Assembly: GCA_002345205.1 (NCBI GenBank)
Contig: DDVI01000117.1
Span: forward strand, 1-16,842
DNA length: 16,842 nt
Direction of reading: 5' to 3'
Source: Bdellovibrionaceae bacterium UBA2316
Lineage (GTDB): Bacteria; Bdellovibrionota; Bdellovibrionia; Bdellovibrionales; Bdellovibrionaceae
The position numbers and the translations under genes are program-made. The notes beneath the pieces were generated by a model. The model did no database searches. It was given only the letters and a program-made list of their open reading frames with translations, and had not been told where the DNA came from. Every line of letters starts with the position of its first letter. Within the stretch, counting starts at the first letter, position 1. This document shows positions 1 through 6,847 of this stretch, piece after piece.

Positions 1-2
1 GG

Positions 3-521
3 CACAAGAAAGTCGGAAGAACCGCTAAAATTATTCGAAGTTTAAGAGCGTATTCTCACAATGCCGAAAAAGACCCAATGTCTCCGGTAATTTTTTCTCA
101 GATTATCGATGAAACATTAGGCTTATGCCAGGAACAATTCAGGCAACGTGGAATTGAAATAAGAATTCAGTGTAGCCCAAGCATTATACTAAACTGTAGG
201 TCTGCGCAGATTTCCCAGGTGCTAATCAGTCTTTTAACAAATTCATATGATGCCATCACAAATTTACCTGAAAAATGGATCGAAATAAACGTCTCAGAAA
301 CTACTCATACTATAGTAGTTAGATTTACAGATAGCGGGGCTGGAATTAATCCAAATATTGTAAAGAATATGATGACTCCTTTTTTCACCACAAAAAGTCC
401 TGGCCATGGCACCGGGCTAGGGCTCAGTATTTCTCGTGATATCGTAATCAGTAATGGTGGAGACATAGAATATGATTCAAACTCGCCAAATACGTCGTTT
501 TTGTTAACGTTTAAGAAGTAA
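3..521 (+). CDS. Sensor histidine kinase, C-terminal part (5' end outside window)
   Basis: The frame is open from base 3, well before the first ATG at 78, and the residues read there look like the dimerisation helices just after the phospho-accepting His box. The first visible residue is His, but I cannot say whether it is the phosphorylated one. The rest is a HATPase_c domain. The N box is LLTNSYDAI, with the chelating Asn present. The G1 box is DSGAGI, the F box is TPFFTTK, and the G2 box is GTGLGLSIS. The protein ends soon after, so no receiver domain is fused at the C-terminus. It autophosphorylates from ATP and passes the phosphate to a response regulator. No regulator gene follows, so the partner is upstream or elsewhere. 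The sensing domains lie outside the window and the signal is unknown. Confidence 0.9.
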   Translation, partial: HKKVGRTAKIIRSLRAYSHNAEKDPMSPVIFSQIIDETLGLCQEQFRQRGIEIRIQCSPSIILNCRSAQISQVLISLLTNSYDAITNLPEKWIEINVSETTHTIVVRFTDSGAGINPNIVKNMMTPFFTTKSPGHGTGLGLSISRDIVISNGGDIEYDSNSPNTSFLLTFKK

Positions 522-548
522 TATCAAAGCGATACTTAATTCCGATAA

Positions 549-578
549 GTGACATTATGTTACTTTGGTATATATTAT
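549..578 (+). promoter_or_regulatory. Candidate sigma70-like promoter for the exported protein at 609
   Basis: GTGACA at 549-554 is one mismatch from TTGACA. It is followed after 16-18 bp by overlapping -10 candidates TATATT (571-576) and TATTAT (573-578). A start near 584 would give a leader of about 25 nt carrying the AGGGGG ribosome site. The region is AT-rich, so a chance match is possible. Confidence 0.4.
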
Positions 579-608
579 ATTCTATTATTTGTATCAGGGG
601 GATCAAAT

Positions 609-1229
609 ATGAAACTAACTATACTTGTCAGCATATTACTTCTATCTTCACTTTCATTCGCGCAGTCCAGGGTTAAATTAAATGTTATTGGTGATGTCGC
701 TGTTTTAAATATGCTTCATGATGGAAAAGCCGTCGACGTTAGAAACCTAATTGCTGTCTCTACGGATATTAATGAAAACCCAATTCGTATTGAACGCTCT
801 AGACTACCTAATATCGTTGAAGAGTCTATTCGCCTGATTGTTCCAGTCACCGCGTGTGAAAAGCTGCCGGCGTATGTTTTATATCGTGATAATCAGCTAT
901 TTTTTTTCTTAGATTATTCAAACCGTAGCACATCGGCCATCAATTCCATTTGCAATAAGTTTGAAATCAGTTACACGCTAAATACATTTAATCTTGAATC
1001 CGCAATTCCAGGTCCTTTAAAACCGGGCTTAGCGATTCCTTATCCTATTGTCCCTAGACCATTTGAATTTATTGAATCACAAAACGTGGCAGCTATACCT
1101 GTCCCATTCAAGCCCGATGGTTCTTATGTTTTATCGATTGAAGTTAAAAGCGAAAGAATTCTTCGCGCGAATCTTTCACTAACTAATGAGCTCGGTCATC
1201 CGATTCAAGTTATTCAAGCTTTACCTTAA
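609..1229 (+). CDS. Exported protein of unknown function
   Basis: A protein of 206 aa. An upstream in-frame ATG at 549 is rejected because the ATG at 609 has an AGGGGG ribosome site 7 nt before it and begins a clear Sec signal peptide: two positive-side residues, a Leu/Ile/Val-rich core and Ser-Phe-Ala-Gln near residue 20. The mature part (about 185 aa) is rich in beta-type residues, has Cys at about residues 80 and 118, and contains a Pro-rich stretch (PGPLKPGLAIPYPIVPRPF). It has no membrane segment after the signal, so it is probably periplasmic or secreted. I do not recognise the family. It follows the histidine kinase by 87 bp and has a candidate promoter of its own. Its stop codon overlaps the end of the convergent SRPBCC pseudogene. 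Confidence 0.75.
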   Translation: MKLTILVSILLLSSLSFAQSRVKLNVIGDVAVLNMLHDGKAVDVRNLIAVSTDINENPIRIERSRLPNIVEESIRLIVPVTACEKLPAYVLYRDNQLFFFLDYSNRSTSAINSICNKFEISYTLNTFNLESAIPGPLKPGLAIPYPIVPRPFEFIESQNVAAIPVPFKPDGSYVLSIEVKSERILRANLSLTNELGHPIQVIQALP

Positions 1230-1733
1230 GTGCTAAAAATAAACGATCCACTGCGTGCTACTGTCTTTTTGGGCCAATCTGCATCCTCCCAACGTAAACG
1301 AATATGTTTGGGCGCCTTTAAAGTTCTAACCTCACCAAAAATACCTTCCCGCAACTTCAAACGAACTTCCTTTAGCTATCTTAAAGGCATCCATTGGATT
1401 CAGCCATTGCGTTAAACCTTCAGGGGAGGTAATGAATTTCCACACATTTTTTTGATTTGCGGGAAGGGTCTTTGTAACAGTGACCGTGTACTCCCCTTTT
1501 GCATTCTCGCCTTCATTCCTGCGACCAATATAAACCTCAAATCCGCCGGCAACAATTTGTTGCCACCAGGGCTTAAGCTTATGCTTAGTTTTCAAAAGCT
1601 GGACGATTTCTTTGTGAGTCAGATTATCAGCGCCTGCTTTTTTCAGAATCTGAATCCAATAGTCCCAACTTTTGCCTGTGTTTTTCTCTACAGATTCATT
1701 GCTAGTTTTAGCTAATTTTTCTATTTTCGCCAA
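1226..1733 (-). pseudogene. SRPBCC/AHSA1-like gene, frameshifted and C-terminally truncated
   Basis: Translation from a TTG at 1733 (GGGGG just upstream) gives an N-terminal segment with WDYWIQILKKAGADNLTHKE and PWWQQIVAGGFE, as in proteins fusing a small DUF4287-like helical domain to an AHSA1-like SRPBCC fold. The fold begins at VTVTKTLPANQKNVWKFI. The frame stops at TGA (1332-1334) right after GRYFW. Skipping one T in the run at 1337-1341 (A's on the + strand) restores the family sequence: GEVRTLKAPKHIRLRWEDAD and then WPKKTVARSGSF, before a stop at 1226. Even so, the last strand and long C-terminal helix of the SRPBCC fold (roughly 40-50 residues) are missing. SRPBCC proteins bind hydrophobic ligands in a helix-grip pocket. 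Two lesions suggest a decayed gene. A sequencing error could explain the frameshift but not the missing end. Confidence 0.8.
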
Positions 1734-1817
1734 ACAACCCCCAGGACTTAAACCAGAACAGCTAGTTCTTACGCCGGCCGAAAAAAAAGAACTTCAAAAG
1801 ATTCCAAAAAGACTAAT

Positions 1818-2618
1818 CTAACGAATTGCCGTAGCTCGTGCAAAGCTATAAAAGAATACCGAGTCTTTTGCTTTCTTAGCAATTTCGACTTCCTTAAACA
1901 TTTGCTTAACAAGGGCATCACTGACTTTATTCTGATCACGCAGTTTCGACTCCGCAGACAACAAAATTTGAAAGAAGAATTCGATAAAATCCGCGCGCTG
2001 TTTTGGGTTTCGCGAATCAAAGTGAAGAGGCCTAAATTCAACCTGAATTGATTTGAAACCTGCTTCTTTTAACAAATGCCCAAGTTGGGCACCAATAAAA
2101 GGATGACCTTTCATTGTCCATTGTAACTCGTTAAACTCAAACCAATATCTTAAATAGCTTGGCGAGTATGGCTCCATAAAAAGAGCCTGATTAAATACTT
2201 CTGTTAATACAATTTGAGCACCTGGCTTTAAATGTTTGTGGACTTGTTTTAAAACTTTAAGCGGTTCCGGCACGTGTTCTAAAAACCAACATAAAAAAGC
2301 AGCATCATATTTTTTGTAGTCCAAGGTTAATTTTTGAGCGTCTTGCTGAAACAACTCTACCCGCTCATCCTTAATCGGTTTTTTTAAATACTGGGCCGCC
2401 ACATGCAACTGAGCTGAAGAAAAATCCACACCCGTAATTTTAATTTTCGGGAACTTCTTTAAAAGAATCCTAGACTGGGCCCCAACGCCGCAACCCACTT
2501 CAAGTAACCGATTCACTTTCCGAAAATCCACCCCGGCATATACATAAGGCTCCAAAAACCGAGCCTGATGAACTAAACGATCTTGTTCTTTCTTTTCAAA
2601 ACCATGCAAGTATTCCAC
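1818..2618 (-). CDS. Class I SAM-dependent methyltransferase
   Basis: A protein of 266 aa starting at GTG 2618, with an AAAGG ribosome site about 7 nt upstream. Rossmann motif I is LLEVGCGVG at residues 38-46 and the acidic end of strand 2 is Asp65 in ITGVDFSS. The motif around residues 105-119 (YDAAFLCWFLEHVPEP) and the following LKPGAQIVLTE are typical of Methyltransf_11/25-type enzymes. It should transfer a methyl group from S-adenosylmethionine to a small molecule or lipid. The C-terminal 130 residues (LRYWFEFNELQWTMKGHPFI onward) probably form the substrate cap. There is no signal peptide, so it is cytoplasmic. It follows the redoxin gene by about 50 bp. The substrate cannot be told from the sequence. 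Confidence 0.85.
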   Translation of the reverse strand: MEYLHGFEKKEQDRLVHQARFLEPYVYAGVDFRKVNRLLEVGCGVGAQSRILLKKFPKIKITGVDFSSAQLHVAAQYLKKPIKDERVELFQQDAQKLTLDYKKYDAAFLCWFLEHVPEPLKVLKQVHKHLKPGAQIVLTEVFNQALFMEPYSPSYLRYWFEFNELQWTMKGHPFIGAQLGHLLKEAGFKSIQVEFRPLHFDSRNPKQRADFIEFFFQILLSAESKLRDQNKVSDALVKQMFKEVEIAKKAKDSVFFYSFARATAIR

Positions 2619-2642
2619 GCATTTACCTTTTCCATTAATTCA

Positions 2643-2670
2643 CCATAAGTTGCCTTATGGCCTTTTTTTT
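2643..2670 (+). terminator. Hairpin plus T-run in + orientation between two - strand genes
   Basis: A perfect 7-bp stem CCATAAG/CTTATGG with loop TTGC at 2643-2660 is followed by CC and eight T's (2663-2670). This is an intrinsic terminator for + strand transcripts. The T-run overlaps the stop codon of the - strand redoxin gene. On the - strand the hairpin lacks a U-tract. It may stop antisense transcription or act as a weak attenuator or RNA 3'-end stabiliser. Confidence 0.55.
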
Positions 2671-3268
2671 AGTTCGCGTATTTTGTTCCACAGCCGTATG
2701 GCTTTGTAGAGGTTATTTCGATTTTTTTATTTTCCATACCTGCATCTAGAGCCGCAGCCACGTAATTTTTAGATTTAGCGATTACTTTTGGATCGGACGA
2801 ATTATTATCATCGATAGCGCCGGCGTATACCACGGTTCCTTTTGGATCGATAACAAACATATGAGGCGTCGTTTTCGAACCGTATGCTTTACCAACTACA
2901 CCCGTCGGATCTAACAAAACAGCTGTCGCGTTTGATTTAGTATCCTTGGCTACCTTCATCGCTTCTTTTGCATCCGTATAACCCTCTTTACCTTCGGCAG
3001 ATGAATTTACCGATAACCAGACTACACCTTTACCAGTATATTTTTTTTGAAGGTCTTGCATATTGTTTGAACCGTAATGTTTTTTCACATACGGACAATC
3101 CTTATTGTACCATTCCATGACAATCCATTTACCCGCATAATCGCTGAGTTTATGCGTTTTTCCATCAGCCGCCGACGTCTCAAATGCAGGTGCTGGTTTT
3201 CCAGGAACCGCATCCGCAAAAGCGATACATCCTGCCACAAACAAAGATAAAAATACTAATGCTTTCAT
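2669..3268 (-). CDS. Exported peroxiredoxin/redoxin-like protein (thioredoxin fold)
   Basis: A protein of 199 aa from ATG 3268, which has AAGGAG 7 nt upstream. A longer frame to 3301 would run into dsbD and is rejected. Residues 1-20 form a signal peptide (MKALVFLSLFVAGCIAFADA). VAGC resembles a lipobox, so a lipid anchor is possible, but the hydrophobic core before it is short and cleavage after FADA is equally likely. The redoxin domain has WYNKDCPYVKKHY with Cys58 as the likely peroxidatic or redox Cys. It also has VVWLSVNSSAEGKEGY, the cis-Pro segment KTTPHMFVIDPKG, and a C-terminal KPYGCGTKY with Cys193. There is no CxxC, so it is more like an AhpC/TSA protein than TlpA. It starts 4 bp after dsbD, which suggests DsbD supplies its electrons in the periplasm. 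Confidence 0.85.
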   Translation of the reverse strand: MKALVFLSLFVAGCIAFADAVPGKPAPAFETSAADGKTHKLSDYAGKWIVMEWYNKDCPYVKKHYGSNNMQDLQKKYTGKGVVWLSVNSSAEGKEGYTDAKEAMKVAKDTKSNATAVLLDPTGVVGKAYGSKTTPHMFVIDPKGTVVYAGAIDDNNSSDPKVIAKSKNYVAAALDAGMENKKIEITSTKPYGCGTKYAN

Positions 3269-3272
3269 TTTC

Positions 3273-5312
3273 TTACTCCTTTTTATTAAATAGGTTTTCA
3301 ATCATTTTGATTGTTAAGATTTGCGGTAAAATCTGCGCGTGTGCGCCTTTATCATAAAATAAATATACGGGAACTGAATTTCGATTATATTCAGCTAACG
3401 CTTTCGTAATCACCGGATCCTGATTGGTCCAATCGGCGCGCATGATTAAAACGTTATTATCTTGGAACATTTTAAGCACGCTCTCTTTTTCCAATACCGC
3501 CTTTTTATTGAGCTGGCAGGTAATACACCAGGCCGCCGTGAAATCCACAAACACGGAGCGCCCTTGAGCACGAGCTTGATCAATCGCTGAGCGATCATAG
3601 GGCACCCAACCATATGACGTCGACAGCGGCACTTTATCAGTTGAGGCATTTACCTGAAGCATCTTTACTTTTGGAATCGAAATAAAGCCGGCAGTGACCG
3701 CTACCAACATTAGGACCACAGCTAACCCCTTAACTACTCTATTCGGCGTTTTTCCTAGCCATAGCGCTAGAGCCACCAACAGAAGTAGGGTACTTGATAA
3801 CAACCACCCGTCTGAACCTAATTGAATCCCAAGGACCCACGTCAACCAAATCACGGTGCCTAAAAGTGGAAACGCTAAGAACTGTTTCAAACGCTCCATC
3901 CAGGCGCCAGGTTTTGGCATGAGCTTATACAGTTTGGGTACAAATGAAACCAACACAAATGGAAATCCTAAACCAAATCCTAAACTTAAAAATATTCCCA
4001 GTGCAGGGGCCACTGGCAATGTGGCCGCAGCCCCCAGCGCTGTGCCCATGAATGGACCCGTGCATGGGGCCGCCACAAACACGGCTAAAATTCCAGTTGT
4101 AAACGAAGAGGCACTATTTGCATTTCCCGCCCAATTTGTAATCGATTCGCCAAACTCAAAAACCCCTAGAAAATTTAGCGACATCAACCAGAATAGTAAT
4201 ATTAAAAATAGTATAATGAACGGCGATTGCAATTGATAACCCCAGCCGATGGACGCTCCGGCAGAACGTAACACTAAAAACACAGATCCTAACGCAAAGA
4301 ATGTGGTTAGAACTCCAGCCAAATATAGAAGTGCATCTTTACGTCGATCCGCTATCGACGTTTTCAGTATAGATAAAAATTTTATCGACAAAACCGGCAA
4401 CACACACGGCATTAAATTCAAAATAATTCCGCCGATAAAGGCAAAGAATAAAAGACTCACTAGACTTACACGACCAACAGATTCATCGTCATCAATTACA
4501 GCCTTTGCCCCTCCTTGCAAAGATAGTTCACGTTCCCATGCTAAATCACCGTGGGTAATTAGGAATTTAAACTGCGAGGGGTTTCCACGCCCCGCCGGCA
4601 GAGCAAATGTATACCGAAATCGACCATCCATCGTTTCCACCTTTGGCGCCTGTGGATTAACATTCTCGCCATCAACAGGAAACATATCTGGAGCCTCGGA
4701 CCCAGTTAATCCATCGCGTTTTGCTTTCAGATCAACTACTAGTTTCTCCTCCGTTTTTTCAATCAACGTTAAATCCCATGACGAGGTCTCTTCTAATGGA
4801 ATACGCTTAGCAAACGCCTCTATCTTATCTTGATTTGTTTTGATCCAAACACTAGGACCAGTCACCAACGGTCGAGTCAGCGTCATCTCTGCGATACCAG
4901 GAATGCACTCTTCCTTACATACTAGCCATTCTAAACTGAGCTTTAAATTCAAAACTTTGGATCCAGCAATAGGACTTACTTGAAATAAAAACAGAACTGA
5001 GTTTTCATAGCCGATATTCACTAAGTGACCAACGGGAATTCGTTTCGGAATTGGCCATTGCGGTTGCGAAACGACACTCTTGTCACTCGAAAAATTAAAT
5101 TTTGGGGGTGCTCCTGAATCACCTGAGTTTTTCCAGTAGATATGCCACTGGGGATCAATCTTAAATTGCAGACCGATACGTTCAGCAGAATGTATACCCC
5201 ATTTTTCGGGAGCTACCCACGATATTTCGACGTGAGGCGCCTTAATAGATTCAGCGGCTAACACGGGAAAACTAAAAGCGAAAAACAGACTTAGAATCAC
5301 AACGAATTTCAT
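3273..5312 (-). CDS. dsbD: Protein-disulfide reductase DsbD (ScsB-like)
   Basis: A protein of 679 aa with the three-domain DsbD plan. Residues 1-20 are a signal peptide. The periplasmic N-terminal domain reaches to about 280, with the exchange pair Cys132 and Cys136 (WLVCKEECIPG). The membrane domain spans about 285-545 with roughly eight helices and the conserved pair Cys303 (LNLMPCVLPVLS) and Cys417 (VAAPCTGPFMG). The C-terminal thioredoxin domain has Cys596-x-x-Cys599 (TAAWCITC). It carries electrons from cytoplasmic thioredoxin across the inner membrane to periplasmic partners. The long N-terminal domain resembles the ScsB branch more than E. coli DsbD. It starts at ATG 5312 with only a weak AGG upstream. 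The adjacent redoxin gene is the obvious partner. Several + strand open frames inside it are shadows. Confidence 0.93.
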   Translation of the reverse strand: MKFVVILSLFFAFSFPVLAAESIKAPHVEISWVAPEKWGIHSAERIGLQFKIDPQWHIYWKNSGDSGAPPKFNFSSDKSVVSQPQWPIPKRIPVGHLVNIGYENSVLFLFQVSPIAGSKVLNLKLSLEWLVCKEECIPGIAEMTLTRPLVTGPSVWIKTNQDKIEAFAKRIPLEETSSWDLTLIEKTEEKLVVDLKAKRDGLTGSEAPDMFPVDGENVNPQAPKVETMDGRFRYTFALPAGRGNPSQFKFLITHGDLAWERELSLQGGAKAVIDDDESVGRVSLVSLLFFAFIGGIILNLMPCVLPVLSIKFLSILKTSIADRRKDALLYLAGVLTTFFALGSVFLVLRSAGASIGWGYQLQSPFIILFLILLFWLMSLNFLGVFEFGESITNWAGNANSASSFTTGILAVFVAAPCTGPFMGTALGAAATLPVAPALGIFLSLGFGLGFPFVLVSFVPKLYKLMPKPGAWMERLKQFLAFPLLGTVIWLTWVLGIQLGSDGWLLSSTLLLLVALALWLGKTPNRVVKGLAVVLMLVAVTAGFISIPKVKMLQVNASTDKVPLSTSYGWVPYDRSAIDQARAQGRSVFVDFTAAWCITCQLNKKAVLEKESVLKMFQDNNVLIMRADWTNQDPVITKALAEYNRNSVPVYLFYDKGAHAQILPQILTIKMIENLFNKKE

Positions 5313-5351
5313 AACCCAACCTATAATAGGAAATATTCCAGCACCGCTATA

Positions 5352-5383
5352 TTGTTATAACAACCAAAAAAAATATATGTAAA
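5352..5383 (-). promoter_or_regulatory. Candidate dsbD promoter with 12-bp palindrome over the -10
   Basis: On the - strand, TTTACA (5383-5378) and TATAAC (5359-5354) are separated by 18 bp and would start transcription near 5347. The -10 lies inside the perfect palindrome TTGTTATAACAA at 5352-5363, a plausible operator in the 141-bp region shared with the divergent DUF4112 gene. A second short inverted repeat, CCTAT/ATAGG, lies near 5319-5330. Confidence 0.4.
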
Positions 5384-5453
5384 GATGCATTCAGGTGCTA
5401 AAGGAAAACAAACCGATTGCACTAAATTTTATCGTTACCTTAAGAGGGCCACT

Positions 5454-5909
5454 ATGAAAGACATTCGCTACATCGCTGATTTACTGGACACTAAATTTAA
5501 ACTACCTAATGGTTGGCGTTTTGGATGGGATGGAATTTTAGGGTTCATTCCTGGAGTAGGAAATATCATTACTGATATCTTTTCCTTTTACATTTTGTTC
5601 CGCGCGGCTGTTTTGGGTTGCCCACCAGCAGTTATTTTGCGCATGGCAATTAATGTAGTGATCGACAATTTAGTTGATAAAATACCAATCCTGGGGTTTT
5701 TCTTCGATTTTATATGGAAAGCGAATACTAAAAATGTAGCTCTGATGGATCGGTATTTTAGTCAGCCTCAAAAAACGAACCGTAATTCCAAAATGGTCGT
5801 TTTAACAACCCTACTGGGACTGAGCGTTTTATTCTTCGCCTGCGTCGCACTCACACTCTATAGTCTGATTTGGATCTTCAATGAATTTTACAAACACATC
5901 CCCGGATAA
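5454..5909 (+). CDS. DUF4112 membrane protein
   Basis: A protein of 151 aa from ATG 5454, preceded by AAGAGGG. The in-frame ATG at 5385 has no ribosome site and adds residues that do not resemble the family. The N-terminal two thirds match DUF4112: LPNGWRFGWDGILGFIPGVG, then ITDIFSFYILFRAAVLGCPPA, then RMAINVVIDNLVDKIPILG, and a final FFDFIWKANTKNVALM. The hydrophobic stretches make amphipathic or membrane-embedded helices. A clear transmembrane segment follows at about residues 112-136 (VVLTTLLGLSVLFFACVALT). The function of the family is unknown. It is transcribed away from dsbD and ends at a shared bidirectional terminator. Confidence 0.85.
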   Translation: MKDIRYIADLLDTKFKLPNGWRFGWDGILGFIPGVGNIITDIFSFYILFRAAVLGCPPAVILRMAINVVIDNLVDKIPILGFFFDFIWKANTKNVALMDRYFSQPQKTNRNSKMVVLTTLLGLSVLFFACVALTLYSLIWIFNEFYKHIPG

Positions 5910-5910
5910 T

Positions 5911-5946
5911 AAAAAAGCCGATCTTTTGGACCGGCCTCATTTACTT
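5911..5946. terminator. Bidirectional terminator between convergent genes
   Basis: The hairpin GCCGATC-ttttg-GACCGGC at 5917-5935 has one internal A/C mismatch. On the - strand it is followed directly by TTTTTTATT, making a good terminator for the yfgM-bamB operon. On the + strand a T-rich tract follows after CTCATTTAC, enough to end the DUF4112 transcript less efficiently. Confidence 0.75.
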
Positions 5947-5963
5947 TTTTCTGTTAAATAAAC

Positions 5964-6419
5964 CTAGTTAGCAATCTCTTCTTGGCGCTCCCAAGTTTGT
6001 GTTCGTCCTAGCAAAGAAAAACCTAAAAATCCGCGTACTTTTAGCTTCTTACCATCTTCAATTAATTCCATCTTGCAAGAGTACGTTTTTCCTTTTTTAG
6101 GATCCATAATCTCGCCGCCAGACCATTTTCCGTTTCCATCGGCTTTCAAACCCCATAGGATCTGCAAACCAATTAATGGCTTATCTTTTTTATCACCAGA
6201 ACACTTATCACATTTTGGATCTTGATCTTCTTCTGGTTTACGGAATAACTTAACGATTTTTCCAGTTAATTGCCCATCCGTTTCAGAAATCTCAACTAAA
6301 GATTTTACGGCTCCAGTTTCATCATCAATTGTTTTCCAAGTTCCAACAGCCACCGGAGCCGCCAGCGCAGCTGAAGCCATGAAACTTAACACTAATATCG
6401 CCTTGCATATTATATTCAT
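5964..6419 (-). CDS. DUF2147 exported protein
   Basis: A protein of 151 aa from ATG 6419. An ATG at 6422 is adjacent, but 6419 sits 7 nt from AGGGG, a better spacing. A further in-frame start at 6461 overlaps the preceding gene and has no ribosome site. A signal peptide ending near ALAAP precedes a DUF2147 domain. Its hallmarks are VGTWKTIDDETGAVKSLVEI, DGQLTGKIVKLF, GLQILWGL, GGEIMDPKKGKTYSCKMELI and VRGFLGFSLLGRTQTWER. DUF2147 forms a calycin-like beta barrel in the periplasm. Its ligand and function are not established. The CDKC pair in a Lys/Asp-rich loop (PEEDQDPKCDKCSGDKKDK) could form a disulfide. It is the last gene of the yfgM-bamB operon, 29 bp after the lipoprotein gene. Confidence 0.88.
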   Translation of the reverse strand: MNIICKAILVLSFMASAALAAPVAVGTWKTIDDETGAVKSLVEISETDGQLTGKIVKLFRKPEEDQDPKCDKCSGDKKDKPLIGLQILWGLKADGNGKWSGGEIMDPKKGKTYSCKMELIEDGKKLKVRGFLGFSLLGRTQTWERQEEIAN

Positions 6420-6448
6420 CATAGGTCCCCTTATTTTGTTAAAGTTAT

Positions 6449-6847
6449 CTAGCGTATCCACTCTGTAAAACCAAAACCCAGAGCACGCTCAAGGTTTGTT
6501 TTATCAATTTCAAATACATTTACGTTACCTGTTGGTGCTCCACACATTTGAATCCTAAGCTTACCATCATTTTCCATAGACGATTTGTAGACTTGAATCT
6601 CTTTTAATTCTTTCGCCATCGTAGGAAGGTCAATATTTTTTCCCTGACCGCACTGCAAAGATCCATTGGCCTTGTAAACACGAACACGTTCCGTAACGGT
6701 GGGGTCTGGCAAAAGTTTGTTTTCTTTGGGCTGAACCTCAGGACCAGCTTGTTCTTTTGCAATTTGATGAGAGCGACAGTTCCCTGTCGAACACCCCACC
6801 AGCGCTAATATTATTCCACAAATGAAAATAAATTTCTTGGCTTCCAT
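6449..6847 (-). CDS. Small lipoprotein of unknown function
   Basis: A protein of 132 aa. The start ATG at 6847 has GGGAG 4 nt upstream and lies inside the 3' end of bamB, a 37-nt overlap that suggests translational coupling. The signal sequence ends in LALVGC, a lipobox with Cys19 as the lipidated residue. Mature residues 2-3 are Ser-Thr, with no Asp at +2, so outer-membrane sorting is expected if Lol rules apply. The mature part has a charged linker (to about residue 50) and a domain with Cys at 27, 66 and 102 (SLQCGQG, QMCGAPTGNVNVFEI). I do not recognise the family. Position in the bamB operon suggests an envelope role. Confidence 0.8.
   Translation of the reverse strand: MEAKKFIFICGIILALVGCSTGNCRSHQIAKEQAGPEVQPKENKLLPDPTVTERVRVYKANGSLQCGQGKNIDLPTMAKELKEIQVYKSSMENDGKLRIQMCGAPTGNVNVFEIDKTNLERALGFGFTEWIR

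Noticed and set aside
1230..1715. + strand open frames at 1230-1415 and 1452-1715
   Set aside because: They are antisense to the SRPBCC pseudogene, whose - strand translation matches a known family on both sides of the frameshift.
1769..2041. 90-aa - strand frame overlapping the methyltransferase
   Set aside because: It is an alternative frame of the methyltransferase 3' end with no family features.
3856..4833. Two long + strand open frames (3856-4236 and 4249-4833)
   Set aside because: They lie wholly antisense to dsbD, whose domains and cysteines are unmistakable, and their translations look like low-complexity shadow sequence without ribosome sites.
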